A stretch of DNA of 64,000 bases, from the NCBI RefSeq assembly GCF_001699815.1, contig NZ_MCGB01000029.1, forward strand, positions 25,794-89,793, given 5' to 3'. The notes beneath the pieces were generated by a model that saw only the letters and a list, made by a program, of their open reading frames with translations, was not told the DNA's origin and did no database searches. The DNA is from Ralstonia pickettii (GTDB lineage: Bacteria > Pseudomonadota > Gammaproteobacteria > Burkholderiales > Burkholderiaceae). This document shows positions 9,137-18,144 of this stretch, piece by piece (position 1 is the stretch's first letter; every line of letters starts with the position of its first letter). The position numbers and the translations under genes were made by a program.

Positions 9137-10404
9137 TGCGGGAAACCCCAAGCTTCAACGCCGGAGAACCGTCCGGTAAGATCGCCAGCATGTTCGCCAA
9201 TGTGTCGTTCCCTTCGCTTGCAGACTGCATGCGCCTGGCCCGGCGCTGGGTGATCCGCTATACCGTCATCATCGTCATCAATACGGTGATTGCGGCGGTG
9301 CTGGCGTTCGGCATCCGGCCGGAAGAGACCTTCTGGAAAGACTTCATCTTCAGCCAGGCAATTGGGCTGTCGATGTTTTCGTTGATCGGCATCCCGCGTC
9401 ACGTGCTCTGGGGCGACGGCCCGCCCAACAAGAAAATGTTTCCGTGGATCATCGTGGGCGCAGTGCTGATCGGCGTGCCGCTGGGGCAGTGGATCGCGCG
9501 GACGATCCTGTGCCTGAACAACCCTAACGCGGAACCCTGGCGAGCCGACAGCCTGCGCATGAGTTTCATCATCGCCATGCTGGCCGCGCTGGGCGCAACG
9601 TATTACTACTGGTCGCGCGGCAAGCTGGCCGCATTGCAGCGCCAGGCTGCGCTCGATGCGCTGGAGCGGGAAGAAGCCGAGAAGCAGGTCGTACGTGCGC
9701 AACTGATGGCGCTGCAGGCGCAGATCGAGCCGCACTTCCTGTTCAACTCGCTGGCCCACGTCGATGTGCTGATCGCCCGGGACCCGGCTGCGGCGCGGCG
9801 TCTGCTGCAGCATTTGATCGGCTTTCTGCGCAGCTCGCTCTCGCACGCACGCGCCGAGCAGTGCACGCTCGCGCAGGAATTTGCCCTGCTGCGCGCGTAT
9901 CTCGACATCCAGGCGCTGCGCTTCGGCAATCGCCTGCGTTTCTCCTTGGCGCTGAACGACGCCATCGCCAACATCGTCATCCCGCCGATGCTGATTCAGC
10001 CGCTGGTGGAAAACGCCGTGGTGCACGGTATCGAGCCCGCACGCGAGGGCGGCGAGATCGCCTTGTCTGCGCGCCTGGCGGCCAGCAGCGAGGGCGAGCG
10101 GCTCGTGCTGGAAGTGCGCGATACGGGTGTCGGTTTCGGCAATGACGGCGCCAAGGGATCGGGGCTGGGGCTCACGCACGTGCGTGAACGCCTGTCGCGC
10201 TTGTTTGATGGCGATGCACGCCTGACGATCACGGAGACCGTTCCGCACGGCGTGACGATCATCGTCGAACTGCCGCTGGTGCACGAAACGGCGCCCGTAC
10301 CGTCTCAAGCCGACGCGCCGGAATGGCGCTGCCGCTTTTCGCGCTCCGCGGCCAACGCCACTGCCACCGATGCACTGTCTTCGCGCGTATCCGCCGGAAC
10401 CTGA
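9136..10404 (+). CDS. LytS/AlgZ-type sensor histidine kinase
   Basis: Sensor kinase of the His_kinase/LytS family, 422 residues from the ATG at 9136. Four membrane segments span about residues 35-165. A coiled linker leads to the phosphoacceptor block QIEPHFLFNSL with His200. The ATPase boxes follow: N box LVENAVVHG near 290, G1 DTGVGF near 330 and G2 GSGLGL near 341. The start at 9136 overlaps the stop of the 2TM gene; an ATG at 9190 is an alternative with an equally weak ribosome site. The cognate regulator begins four bases after the stop. The signal sensed is unknown. Confidence 0.9.
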   Translation: MRETPSFNAGEPSGKIASMFANVSFPSLADCMRLARRWVIRYTVIIVINTVIAAVLAFGIRPEETFWKDFIFSQAIGLSMFSLIGIPRHVLWGDGPPNKKMFPWIIVGAVLIGVPLGQWIARTILCLNNPNAEPWRADSLRMSFIIAMLAALGATYYYWSRGKLAALQRQAALDALEREEAEKQVVRAQLMALQAQIEPHFLFNSLAHVDVLIARDPAAARRLLQHLIGFLRSSLSHARAEQCTLAQEFALLRAYLDIQALRFGNRLRFSLALNDAIANIVIPPMLIQPLVENAVVHGIEPAREGGEIALSARLAASSEGERLVLEVRDTGVGFGNDGAKGSGLGLTHVRERLSRLFDGDARLTITETVPHGVTIIVELPLVHETAPVPSQADAPEWRCRFSRSAANATATDALSSRVSAGT

Positions 10405-10407
10405 TCG

Positions 10408-11241
10408 ATGCCTGCTTCCCCACGCTTGCTGATTGCCGACGACGAACCGGCACTGGCTGAGAACCTCGTCGCTGAACTGGCGGCGCTATGGCCCGAGGCC
10501 ACGTTGCTGCCGGCCGTGCACGATGGGCAATCCGCGCTCGACGTGGTTGACGACGCGGCCGACGGGCAGGCGCCCGATGTGGTCTTTCTCGACATCCGCA
10601 TGCCGGGGTTGTCGGGCATTGACGTGGCGCGCGAGCTGTCGGATCGGGAAGACCGTCCGCTGGTGGTGTTCGTGACCGCGTATGACCAGTTCGCGCTCGA
10701 TGCCTTCGAGCAGGCCGCGGTCGACTACGTGCTCAAGCCCGTGCAGACCGAGCGCCTGGCCGAGACCATCAAGCGGCTGAAGGACCGGCTCGGCACGCGC
10801 CCGAACGGCAACGCCAGCGCCGCTGCCACGGACCCCGCGCAGACGCTGGCGGAACTCGTCGAGCGTCTTGCCGGCCTGCAGGGCGCTGCGCAAACGCGTG
10901 CCACGCCGCAGGGCGGCTATCTGCGCTTTATCAAGGCGCTGGTCGGGCAGGAGGTGCGCTTCATCCCCGTGGATGACGTGATCTATCTGGAAGCGACCGA
11001 CAAGTACGTCAACGTGGTTTCGGCCAGCGGAGAATCCCTCATCCGCACCAGCCTGCGTGACCTGCTGACCCAGCTCGACCCCGAGCACTTCTGGCAGGTG
11101 CATCGCGGTACGGTGGTCAACGTGGCGCATGTGTCGAGCGCGGTGCATCTGTCGCTGGGCCGCCTGGGGCTGAAAATCCGCGGGCGCACCGAGACGCTGC
11201 CCGTCGCGCGGCAATACGCACATTTGTTCCGCCAGATGTAG
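10408..11241 (+). CDS. LytTR-type response regulator
   Basis: Response regulator paired with the kinase just upstream. Residues 1-120 form the receiver: acidic pair Asp11-Asp12, phosphoacceptor Asp62 in FLDIRMP, and Lys110 in YVLKPV. After a glycine- and alanine-rich linker, residues of about 170-275 form a LytTR DNA-binding domain (YLEATDKYVNVV, then HFWQVHRGTVVNV). Such regulators bind pairs of direct repeats. Similar systems control exopolysaccharide, type IV pili or membrane responses, but nothing here fixes the target. The four-base gap to the kinase implies co-expression. Confidence 0.92.
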   Translation: MPASPRLLIADDEPALAENLVAELAALWPEATLLPAVHDGQSALDVVDDAADGQAPDVVFLDIRMPGLSGIDVARELSDREDRPLVVFVTAYDQFALDAFEQAAVDYVLKPVQTERLAETIKRLKDRLGTRPNGNASAAATDPAQTLAELVERLAGLQGAAQTRATPQGGYLRFIKALVGQEVRFIPVDDVIYLEATDKYVNVVSASGESLIRTSLRDLLTQLDPEHFWQVHRGTVVNVAHVSSAVHLSLGRLGLKIRGRTETLPVARQYAHLFRQM

Positions 11242-11309
11242 TCGCCACGGCGGCGCGTTCCGCTATGATCCATCGTGTCGTCAACGGATCGAGAGCGCGA
11301 GCACCCGCC

Positions 11310-13037
11310 ATGGAGACACCAGCCGCACGCCCCGCCAGCCTTGTCGTTGAGCCCCGCCACGGCGGCCAGATTCTTGTTGATGCACTGCTGGCCCATGGCG
11401 TCGACATGGCCTTCGGCGTGCCCGGCGAGAGCTACCTGTCTGTGCTCGAAGGCTTTTATCAGCGCCGCGACCGCGCACGCTTCATCGTCTGCCGGCAAGA
11501 GGGCGGTGCGGCCAACATGGCGGATGCGTACGGCAAGCTCACCGGCCGCCCCGGCATCGTCTTCTGCACGCGCGGGCCGGGCGCCACCAACGCCAGCATT
11601 GGCGTACACACTGCGTTTCAGGACTCCACGCCGCTGATCCTGTTCATCGGCCAGGTCGGCCGCGATTTCGTCGACCGGGAAGCGTTTCAGGAAATCGACT
11701 ACCGCCGCATGTTCGGCCAGATGGCCAAGTGGGTCGCGCAGATCGATAGCGTCGAACGCATCCCCGAATACATCGCACGCGCCTTCCAGACTGCCACCGC
11801 CGGCCGCCCCGGCCCGGTTGTGCTGGCGCTGCCCGAAGACATGCTGACCGACGTCGCCACCGTGGCTGATGTGCCGCCCGAGGTGGCAACGAAAGCCCGC
11901 GCGATGGCGTGGCCCAGCCCGCATGATCTTGCCCGGCTGAAGACGCTGCTGCAGGACGCCGAGCGCCCGATGCTGCTGCTGGGCGGTTCCGGCTGGACGC
12001 CGCAAGCCGCCGCCCGCATGCAGGCCTTTGCCGAGCGCTGGAATCTGCCCGCAGGCTGCGTGTTCCGTCGGCAAGACCTGTTCGACAACCGCCACCCCAA
12101 TTACGCCGGTGATGTCGGTATCGCCATCAACCCGAAGCTCGCGGCGCGCGTGAAAGACGCCGACGTCGTGCTTGCCATCGGCACACGCCTGGGCGAAATG
12201 ACGACCTCGGGCTACACGCTCTTCGATGTGCCGCGCCCGAAGCAGACGCTCGTCCACGTGCACGCCGGTGCGGAAGAGTTGGGACGCGTCTACCAGGCTG
12301 ATCTGATGATCCACGCGTCGATGCCCGCGATTGCCGAAGCGCTGGATGGCGTGTCGCCTGATGCGCCGCCGCGTTGGTCCGCCTGGACAGAAGCCGCCAA
12401 TGCCGATTACCGCGCCAACATCGTGCCACCGCCGTTTGGCGGCAAGGGCATCGACATGGCCCGCGCCATGCAATGGCTGCGCGAGCGCCTGCCTCGCCAC
12501 AGCATCTTGACCAACGGCGCAGGCAACTACGCCACGTGGCTGCATCGCTTCTATCAATACGGTGCGCTGGCGGCAGGCTCGCGAACGCAACTCGCCCCCA
12601 CGAGCGGGGCGATGGGCTATGGCGCCCCCGCTGCGGTGGCCGCCAAGATCGTCAGCCCCGACACGCCCGTCATCTGCATGGCCGGTGACGGTTGCTTCCT
12701 GATGAACGGCCAGGAACTGGCGACCGCCATGCAGTACAACGCGCCGGTGATCTTCATCGTGGTCAACAACGGCATGTACGGCACCATCCGCATGCACCAG
12801 GAACGCGAGTACCCCGAGCACGTGAGCGGTACCGAGCTGCGCAACCCGGACTTCGCCGCATTGGCCAGAGCCTACGGCGCCGAAGGGCATACGGTGCGCT
12901 CGCTTGAAGGCTTCCAGTCTGCGGTGGAGACGGCACTTGCCGCGCTTGTGGCGAGCATCATCGAAGTGCAGACCGATCCGAACATCATCAGCCCACGCGC
13001 GACGATCGATTCGTTGCATGCACAGTCACGCAGTTGA
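11310..13037 (+). CDS. Thiamine diphosphate-dependent enzyme, acetolactate synthase-like
   Basis: A 575-residue ThDP enzyme of the acetohydroxyacid synthase/pyruvate oxidase superfamily. The N-terminal PYR domain carries the activating glutamate in [12 protein letters not shown] (Glu64). The C-terminal PP domain has the ThDP-binding block from [11 protein letters not shown] near residue 460 to NNGMYG near 487. No small regulatory subunit gene is nearby, so biosynthetic acetolactate synthase is unlikely. A decarboxylase, carboligase or benzaldehyde-lyase-like activity is possible. The ATG at 11310 gives the normal N-terminus; an upstream in-frame ATG at 11265 would add 15 low-complexity residues. 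Confidence 0.85.
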   Translation: METPAARPASLVVEPRHGGQILVDALLAHGVDMAFGVPGESYLSVLEGFYQRRDRARFIVCRQEGGAANMADAYGKLTGRPGIVFCTRGPGATNASIGVHTAFQDSTPLILFIGQVGRDFVDREAFQEIDYRRMFGQMAKWVAQIDSVERIPEYIARAFQTATAGRPGPVVLALPEDMLTDVATVADVPPEVATKARAMAWPSPHDLARLKTLLQDAERPMLLLGGSGWTPQAAARMQAFAERWNLPAGCVFRRQDLFDNRHPNYAGDVGIAINPKLAARVKDADVVLAIGTRLGEMTTSGYTLFDVPRPKQTLVHVHAGAEELGRVYQADLMIHASMPAIAEALDGVSPDAPPRWSAWTEAANADYRANIVPPPFGGKGIDMARAMQWLRERLPRHSILTNGAGNYATWLHRFYQYGALAAGSRTQLAPTSGAMGYGAPAAVAAKIVSPDTPVICMAGDGCFLMNGQELATAMQYNAPVIFIVVNNGMYGTIRMHQEREYPEHVSGTELRNPDFAALARAYGAEGHTVRSLEGFQSAVETALAALVASIIEVQTDPNIISPRATIDSLHAQSRS

Positions 13038-13083
13038 TTCCGCTTTCATTTCTTGTTTTCGCCAACGCCCATCCACCATTGCC

Positions 13084-13581
13084 ATGACGATGATTCCCGT
13101 AACTGACTTGTGCGACATGCACGAAGACAAGCTGGTGTATGGAAGCCTGCGCGTGCTCACGCCGGTGTTCCGCAGCTTCGGCAAGCGCGCCGCGTTTGCC
13201 GGCCCGGCTTCCACGCTCAAGGTGTTTGAAGACAACGGCCTGGTACGCGCCGCGCTGGAAGAACAGGGCGCCGGCCGCGTGCTGGTGATCGACGGGGGTG
13301 GCTCGCTGCGCTGTGCGCTGGTGGGCGGCAACCTCGGCAAGCTGGCCGAAGAGAACGGTTGGGAAGGGATTCTGCTCAACGGCTGCGTGCGCGATACGCG
13401 CGAGCTGGCCGAATGCAACGTCGGCATTCACGCCCTGGCCGTGCATCCGCGCAAGAGCATCAAGAAAAACGCCGGGCAGCGCGAAGTCGGCGTGCAGATG
13501 CCGGGCGCTTACATCCAGTCTGGCGAGTGGATCTATGCCGATGAAGACGGCGTGCTGGTTTCGCAGGACATGCTCGAATGA
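13084..13581 (+). CDS. rraA: RraA-family protein (putative 4-hydroxy-4-methyl-2-oxoglutarate aldolase)
   Basis: 165 residues, the usual size for the RraA/HMG-aldolase family. The fold signature is visible: [18 protein letters not shown] at about residues 71-88 and the metal- and substrate-binding [10 protein letters not shown] with Arg103-Asp104. E. coli RraA inhibits RNase E, whereas proteins with the conserved Arg-Asp can act as oxaloacetate decarboxylase or HMG/CHA aldolase. Both roles are open here. The ATG at 13084 gives [15 protein letters not shown], the common N-terminus of the family. Its stop overlaps the next start by ATGA. Confidence 0.88.
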   Translation: MTMIPVTDLCDMHEDKLVYGSLRVLTPVFRSFGKRAAFAGPASTLKVFEDNGLVRAALEEQGAGRVLVIDGGGSLRCALVGGNLGKLAEENGWEGILLNGCVRDTRELAECNVGIHALAVHPRKSIKKNAGQREVGVQMPGAYIQSGEWIYADEDGVLVSQDMLE

Positions 13582-14000
13582 CCCGCGCCAATGCCATCCA
13601 CGTATTCGTCTACGGCACGCTGCGGGCCGGTGAGGCGAATGATTTGCGCGTTGCCGCGGCCAAGCGTGGCATTCCCGAACCGGAGCTGCTCGGTACCGCC
13701 ACGTTGCACGGCCGTCTGTACGACTTTGGTGCGTACCCCGGCCTCGTGCTGGACCCGACCGGCACCGCCGTACGTGGCGATGTATATCGCATCGATGCGG
13801 CGCTCGTTCCCGTGCTGGACGAGATCGAAGAGGTCTACCCCGGCGGCGATGCGCTGTTCCTGCGGGAGAACCACGCCGTCGTCATGCTGGGCAGCGAACC
13901 GGTCGACTGCATTGTCTATCCGGTCAGCCCGCAGCACATTGCGGGGCGCCCCGTCATCACGGGCGGAGATTGGGTGGCGCATCGACTGTCTCGAGGCTGA
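13578..14000 (+). CDS. Gamma-glutamylcyclotransferase-like (AIG2/GGCT) protein
   Basis: A 140-residue GGCT-fold protein. The substrate-binding loop VFVYGTLR spans residues 9-16, and the acidic segment [12 protein letters not shown] near 75-86 holds the likely catalytic glutamate. Family members cyclise gamma-glutamyl amines or peptides to 5-oxoproline; the substrate here is unknown. Its start overlaps the rraA stop (ATGA at 13578-13581), so it is probably expressed with rraA. It is the last gene before the RNA module at 14022. Confidence 0.85.
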   Translation: MTRANAIHVFVYGTLRAGEANDLRVAAAKRGIPEPELLGTATLHGRLYDFGAYPGLVLDPTGTAVRGDVYRIDAALVPVLDEIEEVYPGGDALFLRENHAVVMLGSEPVDCIVYPVSPQHIAGRPVITGGDWVAHRLSRG

Positions 14001-14006
14001 TTCCGA

Positions 14007-14043
14007 TTTTGAGGGGGAGGGGCGCGCGATATAATTCGCGCGC
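14007..14043 (+). promoter_or_regulatory. Promoter with consensus -10 inside a perfect palindrome
   Basis: A consensus -10, TATAAT, lies at 14030-14035. It is flanked by GCGCGCGA at 14022-14029 and TCGCGCGC at 14036-14043, exact reverse complements, so the -10 box is the centre of a 22-bp palindrome. The best -35-like match is TTGAGG at 14009-14014 with a short 15-bp spacer. The promoter would start the structured RNA that follows. Confidence 0.65.
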
Positions 14044-14190
14044 TGTTCATTCGAGCAGCCGGGTTTAGCAGCCCACCAGATGTGCCATCTAGACGGACAA
14101 TGTCCGGTGCTTGCACACGCCTATGCTTCATGGCGGGCCGGGCGGTGAGACCTTCGGGTCTGCCGGTTTCTAGATGGCCGGTCTGCTAAC
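14044..14190 (+). ncRNA. Structured RNA resembling the C4 antisense class
   Basis: The segment downstream of the TATAAT promoter folds into nested helices. An outer helix pairs TTAGCAG (14065-14071) with CTGCTAA (14183-14189). A perfect 10-bp helix pairs GCCATCTAGA (14084-14093) with TCTAGATGGC (14169-14178). Inside are CGGAC-AAT-GTCCG (14094-14106) and AGACC-TTCG-GGTCT (14148-14161), a UUCG tetraloop. The single-stranded TGGCGGGCC (14131-14139) is complementary to GGCCCGCCA at 14201-14209. CTAGATG (14170-14176) is complementary to CATCTAG at 14241-14247, which runs into the ribosome site of the next ORF. GTTTAGCAG (14063-14071) recurs at 14215-14223. This layout matches what I know of C4/P4-CI immunity RNAs, which pair with two downstream targets. 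Class assignment is inference. Confidence 0.65.
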
Positions 14191-14255
14191 GCCGTCGTCA
14201 GGCCCGCCACCCTCGTTTAGCAGCGAGCGGCTGGCCTCTTCATCTAGGAGACGTC

Positions 14256-14348
14256 ATGTCTATCGCATCAAGCGGGCATCGCCCCGCGTCTTATCCTTCC
14301 CCACCGTCTTGCATCCCCTGGCATCCGTTTTACGGAGGTGCACGTTGA
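14256..14348 (+). CDS. 30-residue leader ORF under the C4-like RNA target site
   Basis: A short ORF starting MSIASSGHRP and ending FYGGAR. It has a strong ribosome site, TAGGAGAC at 14245-14252, and this site overlaps the CATCTAG target complementary to the structured RNA. Its TGA stop (14346-14348) overlaps the TTG start of the next gene (14345-14347), so its translation could deliver ribosomes to that gene. The peptide itself resembles nothing I know. It may act only as a regulatory leader. Confidence 0.55.
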   Translation: MSIASSGHRPASYPSPPSCIPWHPFYGGAR

Positions 14349-14608
14349 ACGCGCTACGGCACTACCAATCGGGCGCCCTCGCAGCCAAGGATTTTCTTTG
14401 CCGTACGCACGTTGATGCGCGTGCCGGCCGGCCCTTTGTGGCTATGCGGCTACGCTCGAAAATCGACGGCATCACGCATGCCCTGCCGCGCGAGTTTCGG
14501 GCCGGTTTCATCGATGCGATCTATGTGTTCTTAGCGGCGGCCCTGCAAGGCAAGGCGCCCGATCTTCTGCAGTGGGACGTTTTGGCGGACGTAGAGCGGG
14601 CGTCCTGA
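14345..14608 (+). CDS. Unknown 87-residue protein downstream of the C4-like RNA
   Basis: The product reads from a TTG at 14345 with GGAGG at 14334-14338, six bases upstream. Its start codon overlaps the stop of the leader ORF. The protein is basic in its first half (FLCRTHVDARAG, then FVAMRLRSKIDG) with an amphipathic alanine-rich helix (FIDAIYVFLAAALQG) before an acidic C-terminus. I do not recognise the family. Genes controlled by C4 RNAs in phages P1, P7 and P4 include small Icd- or Ash-type proteins, so a phage-derived role is possible but unproven. A longer in-frame ATG at 14174 exists but would start inside the structured RNA. A terminator follows at 14639. Confidence 0.6.
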   Translation: MNALRHYQSGALAAKDFLCRTHVDARAGRPFVAMRLRSKIDGITHALPREFRAGFIDAIYVFLAAALQGKAPDLLQWDVLADVERAS

Positions 14609-14638
14609 TTCCCCACACTTATCCTTCACCATCCCGAA

Positions 14639-14660
14639 CGCCGCACCTGCGGCGTTTTTT
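14639..14660 (+). terminator. Intrinsic terminator of the C4-like module
   Basis: CGCCGC at 14639-14644 pairs with GCGGCG at 14649-14654 around a four-base loop and is followed directly by six T (14655-14660). It closes the RNA and small-ORF module and isolates it from aceA. Confidence 0.85.
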
Positions 14661-15004
14661 GTGGCACCGCGATGTGATGGAGAGATATCCACGATTTTTC
14701 ATAATGCGGAAAGGGGTTTTGGTCCGCAAAAATTCGTACCGCGCGGCACCATCCCTGCCTTTCATGATAGAAAAAATCTTTCCGTATCATGAAATATGGT
14801 TCATAAGTATTTGAAAAATAAAGAATAAAAAGTTTTGCCTGTACACATGTTCTCCTTGTTGCGCTGCACCCGCCCTTTCTACACTCTTATATAAGACATA
14901 TGACTTGAGCCAACCAGCAGCGCCCCAAGAAGGCGCCAGCGGCTCAAGGCGCAGAGTGAGATACCGGTTTTTATTTGATGGATGCGATCAAACAGGAGAG
15001 TGCG
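14661..15004 (+). promoter_or_regulatory. AT-rich aceA control region with several inverted repeats
   Basis: 344 bases without a gene. TGCGGA (14705-14710) pairs with TCCGCA (14723-14728). TTTCATGATA (14760-14769) is the exact reverse complement of TATCATGAAA (14785-14794). An AT-rich tract follows to about 14835. CTTATATAAG at 14886-14895 is a perfect 10-bp palindrome that contains a possible -10 (TATAAG). From memory, TCTTATATAAGA-like palindromes occur near betaproteobacterial TCA-cycle genes. The region probably carries the aceA promoter and at least two regulator sites. Confidence 0.6.
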
Positions 15005-16309
<1,305 letters not shown>

Positions 16310-16374
16310 GGCTGCCGACGCATCCGGCACCTAGGTATCCGGGCCGGCCGTGCTGACCACACGCCGGCCTCTCG

Positions 16375-16408
16375 AACCGCGCTTCCTCAACGGCGCGGTT
16401 TTTTTTTC
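16375..16408 (+). terminator. Intrinsic terminator after aceA
   Basis: AACCGCGC (16375-16382) pairs perfectly with GCGCGGTT (16393-16400) over a ten-base loop and runs into a tract of T to 16408. Confidence 0.9.
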
Positions 16409-16420
16409 GTTTTGGCTGAT

Positions 16421-16454
16421 AAAAAAAGAGAAGCCGCCCGGGGCGGGGCGGCTT
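16421..16454 (-). terminator. Intrinsic terminator after uspA
   Basis: On the minus strand AAGCCGCCC (complement of 16446-16454) pairs with GGGCGGCTT (complement of 16431-16439) and is followed after three bases by seven T (complement of 16421-16427). It lies 24 bases downstream of the uspA stop. Confidence 0.85.
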
Positions 16455-16477
16455 GCGTAGCGTGAGCGCCGCGGGCT

Positions 16478-16912
16478 TCAGCGATAGACGATCACCGGAA
16501 TCTCGGTATGCGTGAGCACCTTCTGCGTTTCGCTGCCGAGCAGCAGCCCGGCCAACCCGCGCCGGCCGTGCGAGGCCATGAAGATGACGTCGCAGCCATG
16601 GCGTTCGGCCGCGTCGATGATGCCCATGTACGGGACGGCGAAGCAGCTCATGTCGGTGTCGCAGCGAATACCAGCGCTGACGGCGGCGTCCTCCACGTCC
16701 TTGAGGACCACGCGGGCCTGCGCTTCGACCCGCTCCTTGAACGCCTGCGGTGTCTCCACAACGATCTCGGAGAACGGCGTGTACGGGTATTCCTCAAGGC
16801 AGGTGTAGGCCGTCAGGCGCGCGCCCAGCGTCTTGGCAAAGTCGAGCGCGCCCGCCACCGCCTTGCGCGACAGCTCGGAACCATCGGTGGGGATGAGGAT
16901 GTGCTGGAACAT
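16478..16912 (-). CDS. Universal stress protein, UspA family
   Basis: A 144-residue single-domain Usp. The N-terminal strand MFQHILIPTDGSELS starts the Rossmann-like fold. The ATP-binding block near the C-terminus reads SHGRRGLAGLLLGSET, close to the G-x2-G-x9-G-S motif but with alanine for the first glycine, so nucleotide binding is likely though not certain. The ATG at 16912 has an ideal AGGAGG five bases upstream; a longer upstream extension would include that site and is rejected. Members help survival under starvation or respiratory stress. It is transcribed alone, towards aceA. Confidence 0.92.
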   Translation of the reverse strand: MFQHILIPTDGSELSRKAVAGALDFAKTLGARLTAYTCLEEYPYTPFSEIVVETPQAFKERVEAQARVVLKDVEDAAVSAGIRCDTDMSCFAVPYMGIIDAAERHGCDVIFMASHGRRGLAGLLLGSETQKVLTHTEIPVIVYR

Positions 16913-16996
16913 GCGGCCTCCTGAGGTGGTATGCGGGAAGATGTTCTTGTCTTGATTGTAGGCCGCATGCGGCGTTTCACCCACTCGGGGTGATTG

Positions 16997-17926
16997 CTAA
17001 TCCATCCCGATCAAGGCGTCTGCCCGGCGCCAGTAGGCCGGGTTGCCATACGTGTTCTTTAGAAAATCGATAAAAAGACGCACGCGCAGCGGCAGATGCT
17101 TGCGCTGCGGAAACACCGCATGGATGCCAATCGGCGGCGCTTCAAAGGCATCGAGCACCGTGACCAGCTTGCCCGTGGCAATGTCGTGTCCGACCTCCCA
17201 CCATGAGCGCCACGCCAGGCCATAGCCTTGCAGGCACCACTCGCGCAGCACGGCGCCGTCGGTGCATTCCATCGTGCCCGACACCTTGACGGTGACGGCC
17301 TTGCCGCCTTGCTGGAAGACCCAGCCGCGCTGCACGTTGGCACTGGCGCCAAAGGCCAGACAGTTGTGCGTCGAAAGCTGCTCCACCTGCGTTGGAACGC
17401 CGCGGCGCTCCAGGTACGACGGCGCAGCCACCACCACGCGGCGGTTTTCCCACAGGCGGATCGAAACGAGGCTCGAATCGGGCAGGTCGCCCAGGCGGAT
17501 CGCGCAATCGAAGCCTTCGTTGACCAGGTCGACGACACGGTCGCCCAGGTCCAGCGTCATCGAGACATCGGGATGCGTCTCGATGAAGTCCGGCACCATC
17601 GGCGCGACATGGCGGCGGCCAAAACCGGCCGGGGCGGTCACGCGCAGGTGCCCGCTGGCTTTTACGCCACCGGCCGAGACGCTGGCCTCGGCGTTGTGCA
17701 GGTCATTGAGAATACGTTGGCAATCTTCCAGGAACGCCGATCCCTCGAACGTGAGGGTGATGCGCCGCGTGGTGCGCACGAGCAGCTTTACGCCCAGGCG
17801 CTCCTCCAGCGCGTCGATGCGGCGCCCGATGATGGCAGGCGCCACGCCCTCCGCGGCGGCGGCGGCGGACAAGCTGCCGCGTGTGGCGACGGCGACAAAG
17901 GTTTCGAGCTGCTTGAAATGATCCAT
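16997..17926 (-). CDS. LysR-family transcriptional regulator
   Basis: A 309-residue LysR regulator. The winged helix-turn-helix covers about residues 14-45 (GSLSAAAAAEGVAPAIIGRR), and the effector domain begins near 90 (HLRVTAPAGFGRRHV). The start MDHFKQLETFVAVA at 17926 is the usual LysR N-terminus; an upstream in-frame ATG at 17947 adds seven residues. It is divergent from the haloacid dehalogenase gene across 218 bases, so that gene (and possibly aceB beyond it) is the first candidate target. The subgroup with TTRRITLT and a CrgA-like effector domain often regulates quinone or aldehyde detoxification. Confidence 0.92.
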   Translation of the reverse strand: MDHFKQLETFVAVATRGSLSAAAAAEGVAPAIIGRRIDALEERLGVKLLVRTTRRITLTFEGSAFLEDCQRILNDLHNAEASVSAGGVKASGHLRVTAPAGFGRRHVAPMVPDFIETHPDVSMTLDLGDRVVDLVNEGFDCAIRLGDLPDSSLVSIRLWENRRVVVAAPSYLERRGVPTQVEQLSTHNCLAFGASANVQRGWVFQQGGKAVTVKVSGTMECTDGAVLREWCLQGYGLAWRSWWEVGHDIATGKLVTVLDAFEAPPIGIHAVFPQRKHLPLRVRLFIDFLKNTYGNPAYWRRADALIGMD

Positions 17927-18144
17927 GCCTGATGTATACCGTGGCAACCGGGGCCTGCGGGATTGTGACGAATATAAAGGTTATCACTCGTCATTCCATT
18001 GGTAAAAGTTAAAGATCAAGTGACCATTGCCGTCTTTGTGCGGTGCGTCAGCTTTTCTACAATGGCCCTCGTTGCGAAGGTCGGCAAGGCGTTCTGCGTA
18101 ATGGAACGTACAAGCGGGTAGCCTTCGGGTCCGTGGAGCTTCTG

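Noticed and set aside
10983..13019. A 678-codon open frame on the minus strand.
   Set aside because: It lies opposite the ThDP enzyme and response regulator, is rich in His, Arg and Gly, and has no recognisable domain.
14040..14190. A tRNA or tmRNA as explanation for the structured RNA.
   Set aside because: No T-loop GTTCRA sequence, no CCA end and no acceptor stem of seven pairs; the nested helices fit an antisense or immunity RNA better.
17927..18144. A LysR binding site between the LysR gene and the dehalogenase gene.
   Set aside because: CATTGGT and ACCATTG near 17994-18036 form only a partial dyad and no clear T-N11-A box stands out, so I do not list it as a feature.
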